64,000 bases of DNA from Petroclostridium sp. X23 (GCF_030013905.1 NZ_CP124862.1:4653051-4717050); one strand, 5' to 3'; counted from the first letter of the stretch, positions 1-9,504 are shown. Numbers and translations are program-made. Notes: a model not told the origin generated them from the letters alone.

Positions 1-3000
1 CGTTTTTTTGGCATTGGGAAAGGGTGGGCCTTTGACTTCCCATATATTGAAGCAGGATGGGACTCAGAAGCGTTAAGTTGGAGTGCCGGGTATAAATACT
101 TGCACTTCGGAAGTGCCGGAGTATGGCAGTTCAGCATGGGATCCAGTCCTTCAAATCTTTTGGACTATCCTTTAACCGATATGGTATTAACTACTGATCC
201 GGGCACCTACAGTAACGGTCAGATGTCATCCAGCTATGTATTAACAAAGAAAGAAGGCAAGAAGTACTATTTCGGGATAGATGGAAGGCTTCTTGGTATC
301 AAGGACCGGTTTGGAAATGAAATCAAGTTCCAGCACTATATAAGAATACTACGAACCCCTACCATTAACAAAATCATCGATAGTGTCGGGCGGGAAATCA
401 ACATTACCTATAACAGAGACAGTTCTGTCAATATAACTGTAACCGATGCCACAAATCCGCAGAATAATAAGCAAATCATCTACTATAAACAGTCCATATT
501 AGGGCATTCTTCACGTTTCGCACTAACAAAAGTTACCGATGCATTGGGAAGGAATACCTTGTATGAATATAACTACCATGAACAGGAGGGAGCACGTTCA
601 TCACTGCTTAAAAGAAACTTTAGCACCATGGAGATAGTAGATTACCCGGCCTGCTTATCGAAAATTACCTATCCCACCGGCGGGAAAAGCTATTACAATT
701 ATCAGAAATACCAGAAAAACTGTGGTTCCGAGGGCGCCATGGAGTTTTATAAAGTCATTGAAAGGTATGATGCCGTCAAAGAAAACGAGCAAAAACTAAA
801 CCAAAGAAGTTTTCAATATAAATATGGCGGTACACCTGAGTATGACGGTTATCCAAGCTATTATTCCCCCACAAACTTTCCGCAGAATTTCACGGTAAAA
901 ACAAGGATGTTGGACGGGGAAGGAAACAGTGAAATCTACACTTATAACTACAAAAAACTTTGCACAAACATACTAAAAGAAGGTGTTAATCACAAATCGG
1001 AAATAATAAATGAATTTGATAATATAAAAAAGGTTCTTAAAAAGACCGTAACCAAGATATTTAACAAGAGCACCGGACAATTTATGAACATCATAGAAAA
1101 TTATGACTATAATGATTTCCGGGATCTGGTAGGATACTGGGGCGCCCAGGCATCAAGGGATGCCAACGGGACACCGGCAAACGATGAACAAAAGATCACC
1201 TGTGAATATGACGGTACCTATCACTTTTTAACGCAAAAAAGCTATAAAAAAGATGCCGGCACCACCGTCAAAGAAAAGTATATCCCCATAACCGACGGGG
1301 GAGCCGGCATCAATAGAAAAGCCGTAAGATGGGCAGAGGGTTATGAAAATGATGTCTTAAAAAACAAGGCATGGTACAACTATGATACCTACGGGAATAT
1401 CATAGAGGAAAGAACGTTCCTTGAAAACTGGACAGACTATATTGCTAATAAGTACAGCTATGATGACGATAATGCTGCACGGAACGGAAAATTCAATGGA
1501 TTGTACCTAACAAGAAAATGGACGGAAGGCGTAAAAGACGCCGATGGCAATCTGGTGCAGGCCGCAGCCGGAAACAGTGCGGGCATTATCGATGCAAGAT
1601 ATAAATATGACTGGTTCGGAAATGTAACAGAAGAGCAGGATAGGGTCGGAAATAGGACCGCCTATACCTATGATAAGCTGGGCAGGATACTGAAAAAGAC
1701 GAATACAGCAGATGGAAGCTACAGGGAATGGGTATACGCCGATATCGGTGAAAACAGCGTCACCGTAACCGATGAAAACTGGAACAAGGCCCAATACGCG
1801 GCACATGGAGGAAAGGCACAATATGTCTATGACTCTTTAGGCAAGCTGATCCGGGAAAAAGTATATACCACAAATCCTGCTACCAATACAAAAGAGCTTG
1901 TAGCCATCAATGAATATACCTATGACACCCAAAGCAGATTGAAAAAGAAGTATAATCCATCCACCGGCACCACCACCGAATATTTCTACTACAGTGATGG
2001 AAGGGTGCAAAAATCCGAAACCACCCAAATAAAAAACGGGGTTTCCGTACTATTAAACCGGGAGACATACACCTATGATAATGCCAACAATAACGGAACC
2101 TATGCAAAAACTACCAAGATCGCAGAAGGAGACAGCAATTCGCCCTCCATCGTCACAACGGCATATGCCGATACCCTTGGCAGAACGGTAAAAACAGGCA
2201 GGATGTATAATGGCGTAGAATATGCTGATACCTATCAGTATGATTATGCAGGCAATAAAGTACAAGAAAAATCTGCCCGGGCCTACCAGGAAGGATGGGC
2301 ACAGCCGTATACGGCACAATACAATTATGACCACAGTGGCAAAGTCATCAAAATTACCGATTTAAACGGAAACATGACCACCACCACTTATGATACACTG
2401 GGACGGGTAAAAACGGTAACCGACGCAAAAGGAAATCAAAGCAATCCCAAATACTCCACCCTTTATGAATATGACGCAATGGGAAGGCTGATACAAGAAA
2501 GGATACCCTTTCAAAAAGACGCAAACGGAACCATACATTACACCATTAAAAAGCATTACTACGACAGAAACAACAATATTATCAGAGAAAAGATAAGTAT
2601 CAACAAGCCCGGAGAGTCGGAAAAGTATAAAATCATTGATTATGAATATGATCCACTAAACCGGCTGGTAAAAGTCATCACCTATAAAGACCAAAACACA
2701 GTAGAAAACTATACGCAGTATTATTATGATGCAGCAGGGAACCGGCTTAGAATGTACACCGGATTAAACAAGCCGCTCACAATCAACGGGCTAGACAATG
2801 TAACCTCCGGTGGAGATGATGAATACAAGGTTACAAAATATGAATATGACAATGTAGGAAATATCATCAAAGAAACCAACCCGTCGGGAAAACATGAAAG
2901 CTATACCTATAACCTCAACAATCAAGTCATAGAAAAAACGGACCGGGTAGGCAATACCATAGACTACACCTATGACGGATTGGGGAGAATGCTAACCCGT

Positions 3001-4812
3001 AATGCGGCAACAATCAACGGAGCAGGAAACGGGGCCTACGCATATACCTACACCCTCACCGGCAACCGTATGTCGGTAACAGAAGGACAAAGCAGCACCA
3101 CCTATTATTATGATAGCCTTGGAAGGTTAATCAATGAAACAGCATCAAACGGCAGTACAAAAGAATATGCCTATGATATGGGAGATAACAGGAAAAGCTT
3201 CACGCTAAAGCAAAACAGCATACCAAAACTACAAATGTCATACCAGTACGATAACTTAAACAGAATGCACCAGGTATATGAAAGCAGTGCGCTGATAGCA
3301 ACCTACAGCTACGATCAAAACGGAAACAGAAAAACATTAACCTACCCCAACCAGATAACGGCAGACTATACCTATAACCTTGCCAACCGGTTAATCAACC
3401 TGGCCAACAAAAAAGGCCAGCAAGTACTATCGCAATTTGCGTACACCTACTACCTCGATGGGAACCAGGAAAGCAAAACCGACCATGCAGGAGTGAAAAC
3501 AAGCTATATCTACGACGGCCTTGGCAGACTGGAAAATGAAGCAGTGGACGGAGAAATGAACGCAGCCTATACCTATGACGATAATTCCAATAGGCAAAGC
3601 ATGACAGTAACCGGTATGGCCGCCCCGTTTTCCACAGGCACTGAAAGCGCCGTCTATGAATATAACGGCTTTAGCGAATTAACAAAAGCAGTACAAGGGA
3701 ATAAAACCGTAACATATGCATATAACGGTGACGGCTTAAGAACCTCCAAAACCGTCAATGGAGTCACCATCCATCATATCTGGGACGGTACAGATATAAT
3801 AGCGGAAGCTGACCCGAGCTTAAACATTACCCAAAAGTATATCAGAGGAATAGACTTGATCACCCAGGATATTAATGGTGTAAGAAACTATATTTTGCGC
3901 AATGGGCATGGTGATGTAGTACAATTGACAGACGCATCAGGAAATGTTATAAAGAATTATGACTACGATGCATTTGGAAACGAAAAGAACCCTGACCCGA
4001 ATGATACCAATGTATTTAGGTATGCAGGAGAGATGTTCGACAAAGAGACAGGAACGTACTACCTACGGGCTAGGTATTATGACCCTACAATTGGACGGTT
4101 TATTAGTGAGGATTCCTATGAGGGACAAGTTACTGATCCGTTAAGTTTGAATCTATATACGTATTGTTTAAATAATCCTATACTATATACTGACCCAAGC
4201 GGACATATGCCATTGGCAGATCCTAATGTGTGGATTCAAGCCGGAAACAGTTTGCAACAACTATGGATTTCAACACAAAATCTATGGTATACATATGCAC
4301 CTCAAATAACAGAAGGACTTCAACAAGCTGGAAATTGGGCTGTTCAGCATGGACCTCAATTTATTGAGGGAATGAGTGAAACAGGGAAAAATATTGCTAA
4401 TAAGATAAAGGAGATTGCTGGTAGTGGTAATAGCAGTAATCTTGATCCGAATAACTTTGATCCGAATAAGTGGAAGGAAGTTGCTGATTTAAGTAAAAAA
4501 GCATTAAAACATCCACTAAATGATCATATGCCTAGTAAATATGCAAAACAAGCGTTACATCAATCAAAAGAAGCTGTAGAACAATATCTTAGCAAAAAAT
4601 CATTCTTTAATCCAAATTGGAGTGAACAGCAAATTACTCAAGCACTAAATAGTGCCTATAAAGATGCAGTAAATAAAGGGATAACAAATGGATATCATAC
4701 AATTGAAGCATATGGTGAAAAAGTACAGATTTTTATAAGGGATGGGAATTTCTCTACTGGTTTTGGTACCCATAGTCTTACATACGAGCAGTTAATAAAA
4801 TTAGCTAAGTAG
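1..4812 (+). CDS. RHS/YD-repeat polymorphic toxin, 5' end outside window
   Basis: The frame is open from base 1, so the gene is cut by the window edge; a TTG at 100 is internal, not the start. The upstream residues GIGKGWAFDFPYIE resemble the start of an RHS shell domain. Dozens of YD repeats of the form YDxxGN/YDxLGR fill most of the protein. The conserved RHS core (GTYYLRARYYDPTIGRFISE, then LNLYTYCLNNP and TDPSGH near 4190) marks the usual self-cleavage boundary. About 205 residues follow as a variable C-terminal toxin module; this part is visibly more AT-rich than the repeat region, as expected for an exchanged tip. The end segment (SFFNPNWSEQQI ... FSTGFGTHSLT) loosely recalls EndoU/BECR-type RNase toxins, but I cannot assign it. 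RHS proteins deliver toxins to competing cells. Confidence 0.93.
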   Translation, partial: RFFGIGKGWAFDFPYIEAGWDSEALSWSAGYKYLHFGSAGVWQFSMGSSPSNLLDYPLTDMVLTTDPGTYSNGQMSSSYVLTKKEGKKYYFGIDGRLLGIKDRFGNEIKFQHYIRILRTPTINKIIDSVGREINITYNRDSSVNITVTDATNPQNNKQIIYYKQSILGHSSRFALTKVTDALGRNTLYEYNYHEQEGARSSLLKRNFSTMEIVDYPACLSKITYPTGGKSYYNYQKYQKNCGSEGAMEFYKVIERYDAVKENEQKLNQRSFQYKYGGTPEYDGYPSYYSPTNFPQNFTVKTRMLDGEGNSEIYTYNYKKLCTNILKEGVNHKSEIINEFDNIKKVLKKTVTKIFNKSTGQFMNIIENYDYNDFRDLVGYWGAQASRDANGTPANDEQKITCEYDGTYHFLTQKSYKKDAGTTVKEKYIPITDGGAGINRKAVRWAEGYENDVLKNKAWYNYDTYGNIIEERTFLENWTDYIANKYSYDDDNAARNGKFNGLYLTRKWTEGVKDADGNLVQAAAGNSAGIIDARYKYDWFGNVTEEQDRVGNRTAYTYDKLGRILKKTNTADGSYREWVYADIGENSVTVTDENWNKAQYAAHGGKAQYVYDSLGKLIREKVYTTNPATNTKELVAINEYTYDTQSRLKKKYNPSTGTTTEYFYYSDGRVQKSETTQIKNGVSVLLNRETYTYDNANNNGTYAKTTKIAEGDSNSPSIVTTAYADTLGRTVKTGRMYNGVEYADTYQYDYAGNKVQEKSARAYQEGWAQPYTAQYNYDHSGKVIKITDLNGNMTTTTYDTLGRVKTVTDAKGNQSNPKYSTLYEYDAMGRLIQERIPFQKDANGTIHYTIKKHYYDRNNNIIREKISINKPGESEKYKIIDYEYDPLNRLVKVITYKDQNTVENYTQYYYDAAGNRLRMYTGLNKPLTINGLDNVTSGGDDEYKVTKYEYDNVGNIIKETNPSGKHESYTYNLNNQVIEKTDRVGNTIDYTYDGLGRMLTRNAATINGAGNGAYAYTYTLTGNRMSVTEGQSSTTYYYDSLGRLINETASNGSTKEYAYDMGDNRKSFTLKQNSIPKLQMSYQYDNLNRMHQVYESSALIATYSYDQNGNRKTLTYPNQITADYTYNLANRLINLANKKGQQVLSQFAYTYYLDGNQESKTDHAGVKTSYIYDGLGRLENEAVDGEMNAAYTYDDNSNRQSMTVTGMAAPFSTGTESAVYEYNGFSELTKAVQGNKTVTYAYNGDGLRTSKTVNGVTIHHIWDGTDIIAEADPSLNITQKYIRGIDLITQDINGVRNYILRNGHGDVVQLTDASGNVIKNYDYDAFGNEKNPDPNDTNVFRYAGEMFDKETGTYYLRARYYDPTIGRFISEDSYEGQVTDPLSLNLYTYCLNNPILYTDPSGHMPLADPNVWIQAGNSLQQLWISTQNLWYTYAPQITEGLQQAGNWAVQHGPQFIEGMSETGKNIANKIKEIAGSGNSSNLDPNNFDPNKWKEVADLSKKALKHPLNDHMPSKYAKQALHQSKEAVEQYLSKKSFFNPNWSEQQITQALNSAYKDAVNKGITNGYHTIEAYGEKVQIFIRDGNFSTGFGTHSLTYEQLIKLAK

Positions 4813-4820
4813 GTGAAAAT

Positions 4821-5360
4821 ATGTTTGAAATTAGGTTTAGAATTGTAGATGATTTTATCATGTTGAGACAAATAGAAACAAATGAGTTTGATATGGATGG
4901 AGGAGATGTAGAAGGTTTCTTTTCTCTGAATTTTAATGGTAATATTGAAGGATACTATCATGACAACCCTCTAGGAGAAGATGAAACAGGCCAGGAACTC
5001 CTTACATTATGGTTTGATCTATTAATTGATACTATTATTCAATTAGAGAAAAGCAAGTATGCCGCACTCAAAATTATTGAGACATTTGATTCTTGGATTG
5101 AGTTTACTCTTATCGATAACAAATTAAATATTAGTTTTGCAAAATTAAAAGATGAACTAAGTAATGATTACATTATTGGGGAACCGAAATATTCATTTGT
5201 TTATCCGGAATGGAGGAATGTAGAAATTTCATTTAATTCTTTCAAACAAGAAGTTAAAGATAAAGCAAAAGGGTATTTAAATATTATTAGAGAATTAAAT
5301 CCTCAGCTGCTAAACAGTAGAATTATATCTAAATTGGCAGAAAGAATAAAACTAGTATGA
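4821..5360 (+). CDS. probable immunity protein to the RHS toxin
   Basis: This 179-residue soluble acidic protein starts 8 bases after the RHS stop, with a GTGAA-type ribosome site between them. It has no signal peptide or membrane segment. Position directly behind the variable toxin tip, matching AT-rich base use and small size are the standard signature of a cognate immunity gene. I do not recognise a named family with certainty. The function is inferred from context. Confidence 0.72.
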   Translation: MFEIRFRIVDDFIMLRQIETNEFDMDGGDVEGFFSLNFNGNIEGYYHDNPLGEDETGQELLTLWFDLLIDTIIQLEKSKYAALKIIETFDSWIEFTLIDNKLNISFAKLKDELSNDYIIGEPKYSFVYPEWRNVEISFNSFKQEVKDKAKGYLNIIRELNPQLLNSRIISKLAERIKLV

Positions 5361-5389
5361 TACTGATAAAGCGAACTATAAACCGAGAG

Positions 5390-5427
5390 AACAGATATAT
5401 TAATATAAATAATCTAATATATCTGTT
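5390..5427. repeat. 13-bp perfect inverted repeat hairpin
   Basis: The arms at 5390-5402 and 5415-5427 are perfect reverse complements (AACAGATATATTA). The hairpin lies 30 bases after the immunity stop and may act as a transcript 3'-end stabiliser or weak terminator. No T tract follows. Confidence 0.5.
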
Positions 5428-5475
5428 GATTATGAAGAAAAATGCTTCTTGTTAAATGAATATACTTATTTATAG

Positions 5476-5513
5476 TAGCATCATCTTTTAATAAATGGTG
5501 GTGCTATTTTTTT
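5476..5513 (+). terminator. rho-independent terminator of the RHS-immunity unit
   Basis: A stem TAGCATCATC / GGTGGTGCTA (with G-U pairs) has an 11-base loop and is followed by a run of seven T. It closes the RHS toxin-immunity transcription unit. Confidence 0.75.
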
Positions 5514-5521
5514 GTTAGAAG

Positions 5522-5548
5522 AAACCAAGGGGACGGTTCTTTTGGTTT
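5522..5548 (+). repeat. REP-like palindrome, left copy
   Basis: The element begins AAACCA and ends TGGTTT, with the core GGGGACGGTTCTTT. A near-identical copy in opposite orientation lies just behind the RAYT gene (6372-6398). Such cores are typical of REP elements mobilised by RAYT enzymes. Confidence 0.75.
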
Positions 5549-5554
5549 GACAAG

Positions 5555-5589
5555 CCTCCGTGTCTATGATACCATAGATACGGAGGTGG
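5555..5589 (+). promoter_or_regulatory. hairpin that would hide the RAYT ribosome site
   Basis: The arms 5555-5568 and 5573-5586 pair over 14 positions with one G-U. The Shine-Dalgarno sequence GGAGGTGG (5583-5589) begins inside the 3' arm, and the ATG is at 5596. In IS200-type elements a similar hairpin represses transposase translation; the same role is inferred here. Confidence 0.65.
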
Positions 5590-5595
5590 TTTTTT

Positions 5596-6354
5596 ATGCC
5601 AAGAAAAGCGAGAGAAAAAAGTGAAAGTGGGATTTATCATGTTATTTTGCGTGGAATAAATAAGCAGATAATATTTGCAGATGATGAAGATAGAATAAAA
5701 TTCATAGAAACACTAAAAGAGTGTAAGGAAAAGAGCGGATACAAGATATATGCATTTTGTCTAATGGGAAATCATATTCACTTACTTATACAAGAAGGAA
5801 AAGAAGATTTAGGAGTAGTATTTAAAAGGATAGGAGCAAGTTATGTTTACTGGTACAACTGGAAGTATAAGAGATGCGGACATTTATTTCAGGATCGATA
5901 TAGAAGTGAAGTAGTTGAGAGTGAGATATATTTTTTGACTGTTGTAAGATATATCCACCAGAATCCTATAAAGGCAGGCTTGGTAAAAGATATATTGGAC
6001 TACAGATGGTGTAGTTACAATGAGTTTATAGTAAGCAAGGAATTTGTAGATATAGATTATACCCTTGATATAATTAATCAAGATAGAAAAAAAGCCATTG
6101 AAGGTTTTAAAGCTTTTCATAGAGAAGTAAATAATGATACATGCTTGGAAATAGAAGATAATAGAAGATTAACAGACCATGAAGCAATTGAAAAAGTTAA
6201 AAAAACATGCAACATAATAAATGGCCAAGAGTTGCAGCAGTTTGCACCAGAAATAAGAAATAGATACCTAAAAGAATTGAGGGAACAGGGATTATCCACA
6301 AGACAATTAGAAAGGTTGACAGGTATAAGTAGAATGATTATTTTAAAGGCATAA
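5596..6354 (+). CDS. REP-associated tyrosine transposase (RAYT, Y1/HUH)
   Basis: This 252-residue single-strand DNA transposase belongs to the IS200/IS605-like REP-associated family. The HUH metal motif is GNHIHLLI (His60, His62). The catalytic Tyr is most likely within ASYVYWYN (residues 81-88), before the conserved GHLFQDRYRSE block. The C-terminus LSTRQLERLTGIS is a helix-turn-helix typical of clostridial members. Length and motifs are intact, so it is probably active. It is bracketed by inverted REP palindromes, and its ribosome site lies in a hairpin. Confidence 0.92.
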   Translation: MPRKAREKSESGIYHVILRGINKQIIFADDEDRIKFIETLKECKEKSGYKIYAFCLMGNHIHLLIQEGKEDLGVVFKRIGASYVYWYNWKYKRCGHLFQDRYRSEVVESEIYFLTVVRYIHQNPIKAGLVKDILDYRWCSYNEFIVSKEFVDIDYTLDIINQDRKKAIEGFKAFHREVNNDTCLEIEDNRRLTDHEAIEKVKKTCNIINGQELQQFAPEIRNRYLKELREQGLSTRQLERLTGISRMIILKA

Positions 6355-6371
6355 AGATTACTAATTGTTCT

Positions 6372-6398
6372 AAACCGAAAGAACCGCCCCTGTGGTTT
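6372..6398 (-). repeat. REP-like palindrome, right copy
   Basis: Read on the minus strand this begins AAACCACAGGGGCGGTTC and ends CGGTTT, so it is an inverted near-copy of 5522-5548. The pair encloses the RAYT gene as expected for a REPIN-like unit or an autonomous mobile cassette. Confidence 0.75.
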
Positions 6399-6414
6399 GG
6401 ACAGTATACATAAT

Positions 6415-6542
6415 ATGAGCAAACCGGAAAGAGATAAAATCATAAGAGCTGCAAAAGCCATAGAAGGAGCAACACATAGACAAATTGCAAGCAAATTGCA
6501 AGAATACTAGGGATTTCTCCCAGTGTAGTCTTTAAAGCGTAA
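6415..6542 (+). pseudogene. C-terminal remnant of a second RAYT-type protein, frameshifted
   Basis: ATG at 6415 opens MSKPERDKIIRAAKAIEGAT, then RQIASKLQEY and a stop. Sliding one frame restores RQIARILGISPSVVFKA and a stop at 6540-6542, the helix-turn-helix tail typical of RAYT or Sor-like proteins. The shift is explained by a tandem duplication of CAAATTGCAAG at 6481-6491 and 6492-6502. The catalytic domain is absent. Confidence 0.7.
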
Positions 6543-6570
6543 TTAGAAGCAATAGGACCGTCCTTGCGCT

Positions 6571-6906
6571 CCTACTTCTATTATCCAGCCTGACCTCGGA
6601 TTGGTAGGTGGTATAACCGAGGGGAAGAAAATTTGTGATATGGCTAATGTATATGATATTGGGGTACAAATGCATGTTTGTGGTGGTCCGATTGCTAAAG
6701 CTGCTGCGCTTTAATTGGAAGCGGTCATTCCGAACTTTGTTATACATGAACATCATTCAGGAGCGCTTTTGCCTCATAATATTAATAGCTGTAAATACAA
6801 TTACCAGCCTCAAAACGGATATTATGAAGTGCCTGAATTACCTGGTATCGGCCAAGAACTCATGGAAGAAACAATTAAATTATCCGAAAAGGTCATTATT
6901 AAATAA
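6571..6906 (+). pseudogene. C-terminal stump of an enolase-superfamily dehydratase/racemase
   Basis: Reading from 6571 gives SIIQPDLGLVGGITEGKKI, then MANVYDIGVQMHVCGGPIAK, an in-frame TAA, then LEAVIPNFVIHEHHSG and a tail YEVPELPGIGQELMEE. This is the C-terminal third of a mandelate racemase/galactonate dehydratase-type protein. The N-terminal two thirds are missing, and the TAA near 6713 breaks the frame (one base from CAA). Upstream bases are unrelated and rich in RAYT/REP debris, so insertion or deletion by that element probably destroyed the gene. Confidence 0.8.
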
Positions 6907-6918
6907 AGACAAAAAAAG

Positions 6919-6953
6919 AAAAGTTCCTTGCAGACTTTCTGCAAGGAGCTTTT
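6919..6953. terminator. bidirectional terminator
   Basis: The arms 6919-6933 and 6939-6953 (AAAAGTTCCTTGCAG and its complement, one G-T pair) form a long stem. An A-rich run precedes it and a T-rich run follows it, so it can terminate both the plus-strand remnant and the minus-strand aldolase transcript. Confidence 0.8.
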
Positions 6954-7049
6954 CTTGAGTTAATAGGGTTTCGGATTTGATAGTCCCCACATTCATAGAT
7001 GTGAGGATATTTTTATCTGATTTACAATATTGAACTGAATTTTTAATAA

Positions 7050-7979
7050 TTATTTGCTCATTGAATCTGCAGAACCAAGAGGACCTTCAATCTTTTCGAT
7101 AACCAGTTTTTCGATTTGGTCTCTACCGGCACCACAGTATTTTCTTGGATCGAATTCCTTTGGATTTTCTCCGAAGACTTTTCGGATAGCAGCTGTCATT
7201 GCTAGTCTTATGTCTGTATCCATGTTGATTTTGCATACAGCCATTGAGGAAGCCTTTCTTAGCATATCAACCGGAATACCTTTAGCGCCGGCAATGTTTC
7301 CGCCATATTTGTTGCAAACTGCTATCGTTTCTTGATCAACAGCAGATGCACCATGAAGAACGATTGGAAATCCTGGCAGCTTCGTTTGGATTGCTTCTAA
7401 TATATCAAATCTTAATTGAGCATCACCGGTAAATTTGAAAGCCCCATGGCTTGTTCCGATAGCGATTGCTAAAGAATCAACACCGGTTCTGTTGACAAAG
7501 TCCACAGCTTGGTCGGGATCTGTGTATACATGATGATCGCTTGAAACTTCATCCTCTACTCCGGCAAGAACGCCAAGTTCAGCTTCAACGGTAACGCCGT
7601 GGGCGTGCGCATAGTCAACAACTTCTTTTGTCTTTTTAACATTTTCTTCATAATCAAAGTGTGAACCATCAAACATAACAGAAGTAAATCCGCTTTCTAC
7701 AGCTAACTTGATGTATTCCATATCTGAGCCATGATCAAGATGAAGCGCGATATCCAAACCGGTTTCTTCTACTGCTGCGTCAACCATAGCCTTAAGATAT
7801 TTAGGGCCTGCATATTTTAAAGCCCCTTGAGAACATTGTAAAATTACAGCTGAATTTTTCTTCTTTGCGCCATTTACTATACCTTGAATAATCTCCATGT
7901 TGTTGATGTTGAAAGCACCGATGGAATATCCACCTTCATATGCTTTTTTGAACATTTCTTTCGTATTAACTAATGCCAT
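7050..7979 (-). CDS. fba: class II fructose-bisphosphate aldolase
   Basis: This 309-residue cytosolic zinc enzyme cleaves fructose 1,6-bisphosphate to DHAP and glyceraldehyde 3-phosphate in glycolysis. The ALHLDHGSD block holds the catalytic Asp82 and zinc ligand His83. Downstream are VEAELGVLAGVED, the phosphate loop around AIGTSHGAFKF and the zinc-binding IVLHGASAV. The length is normal for the Fba/GatY/KbaY family; the glycolytic assignment is favoured by close similarity to clostridial Fba but not proved. A GAAAGGCGG ribosome site precedes the ATG. It is a lone gene reading into the 6919-6953 terminator. Confidence 0.93.
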   Translation of the reverse strand: MALVNTKEMFKKAYEGGYSIGAFNINNMEIIQGIVNGAKKKNSAVILQCSQGALKYAGPKYLKAMVDAAVEETGLDIALHLDHGSDMEYIKLAVESGFTSVMFDGSHFDYEENVKKTKEVVDYAHAHGVTVEAELGVLAGVEDEVSSDHHVYTDPDQAVDFVNRTGVDSLAIAIGTSHGAFKFTGDAQLRFDILEAIQTKLPGFPIVLHGASAVDQETIAVCNKYGGNIAGAKGIPVDMLRKASSMAVCKINMDTDIRLAMTAAIRKVFGENPKEFDPRKYCGAGRDQIEKLVIEKIEGPLGSADSMSK

Positions 7980-8063
7980 ATTATATTACCGCCTTTCGTT
8001 GATTAAACCTATGGTAAAGGTTTAAATAGTTTTACTATGGTTATCATATCCAGCTTTATTATA

Positions 8064-8115
8064 ATGCAAATGGAGAAAGATTTCTATATTTTTAGAAATC
8101 TTTCTCCATTTGCAT
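8064..8115. repeat. 23-bp perfect palindrome hairpin between fba and the MtaA-like pseudogene
   Basis: The arms 8064-8086 and 8093-8115 are perfect reverse complements around a 6-base loop. It sits between the start of fba and the end of the MtaA-like pseudogene, both on the minus strand, and may be the latter's terminator, although neither side has a good T run. Confidence 0.7.
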
Positions 8116-8169
8116 AAAATTTTTAATATTTGTTTGTAAGATATCAAGACTTCAAAGCAACTGTTTCAC

Positions 8170-9504
8170 TTAGATTCCTTTTGCGTTTGCCGCTTCTGTT
8201 ATCGCTTCTTTTATTTTATCAACTTCAGAAATTATACTGATGAACTTTACTTCTCTATCTATACAAATGGTAGGAAGATTTTTAACGCCGAGTTTGATCA
8301 TACACACAACAGATTCTTTTTGTTTTATTTTATGCTCAATGTATTTCACTTTATCACCAAAGTCTTTAGCGGCAGTTTTAACAGCTTCCATCATATATTG
8401 ACAAGGGGCACAGGATTCAGAATCCAGCGTTATTACATCTATGATGACTTGTTTTTCTTCTTTATAATTCGGAAGATTATATTCTATTCCATCCAGAACA
8501 CTTGCAGCTTCCAAAAATTCCGATTCTTCTCCATGTACAAGACTCGATATAGCAAGAACATTTTCAGCAGGTGTTGCGTAGGGCATATCACATCCGGGTG
8601 AAAGGATAAAACCTGTATTTCCGCCAATCTCCATGCAATTCTTGGCATCATTTAAATTATCCGTCGGCGTACCGAACAGAATTGTTACAGTTAATTTTAT
8701 ATTTCCACCAACAGATACGCCATATTTTTGGCATACTTCTTTGACATATTCCAGAGGGATATTTTCATCTATTGATACGTTGTTTGGTTTACACTTACAC
8801 ATTTCTTCTATATTATTTTTAGCATTTCCACAAACAAAGAAAGAAGATGCTTTTCCTCTTGATGCGATATATTCGAAAACTTCAGTGATATAAGGAGAAA
8901 CGAAATCAGCAAAATTACTCGGTGATATTTGAGAGGTCATGGGATCTACAGCTGCAATGATATCTACGCCTGCATTAATATACATTTCGGAAGTTGCAAT
9001 ACATACATCTTTGCAAAAATTCATCAGTTTATGCGTATTTTCAGGCTCATCGATCATCTCGTAAAATATAGCGGTTCCCATCAAATGCAAAGCCAGCGTA
9101 AAAGGCCCGGTAATAAGTCCATAAATTGCAATATTCTGTCCAATTGTTTCACAGATTTTACGCGTGGACTCCAATACTATAGGAAATCTACCATCCTTCT
9201 CAGTAGGGATTTTAAGGTCTTCAATTTTCATGCCCTCTTCAAGAGGGTTAGAAGCAGCATATACTAATCGGCAGTCCATCGCTTCTGCTTCAACCTGCAA
9301 ATCAAATAATGAAGGAAGTCCGTCGGGTCTTATAACTCATATGCTTTCGTTACACCTGCAACGATATTTTCACCGCTTTTAAGAAACTCTTCTGCAGTTA
9401 CATCAATTAATGTAGCCGCATGACAGCCGACAAATGGAACCCCATGGTGTTCTCTGCGTTTTTTTGTTATAGATTGCATCTAATACTAACTGCTTTGAAT
9501 TCAT
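8170..9504 (-). pseudogene. MtaA/UroD-family methyltransferase fused to a thioredoxin-like domain, frameshifted
   Basis: The intact frame (8170-9300) lacks its N-terminus. A perfect AAGGAGGT site at 9513-9520 and ATG at 9504 begin MNSKQLVLDAIYNKKTQRTPW in another frame. Continuing (VPFVGCHAATLIDVTAEEF, then RPDGLPSLFDLQVEAEA) needs two frame changes, one at a GGGG run near 9444 and one near 9337. The body is a uroporphyrinogen-decarboxylase/MtaA fold used in corrinoid methyl transfer. SPGCDMP is present, but the usual HxCGN motif reads FFVCGN. The last ~90 residues form a thioredoxin-like domain with SCAPCQYMM. If the shifts are real, the gene is dead; sequencing error is the alternative. Confidence 0.8.

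Noticed and set aside
1507..2556. Several open frames of 60-104 codons on the minus strand inside the RHS gene
   Set aside because: They are antisense shadows of the repetitive YD coding sequence; no ribosome sites and compositionally odd products.
6635..6958. 107-codon plus-strand frame starting at 6635
   Set aside because: It overlaps the enolase-superfamily remnant in another frame and has no recognisable protein character.
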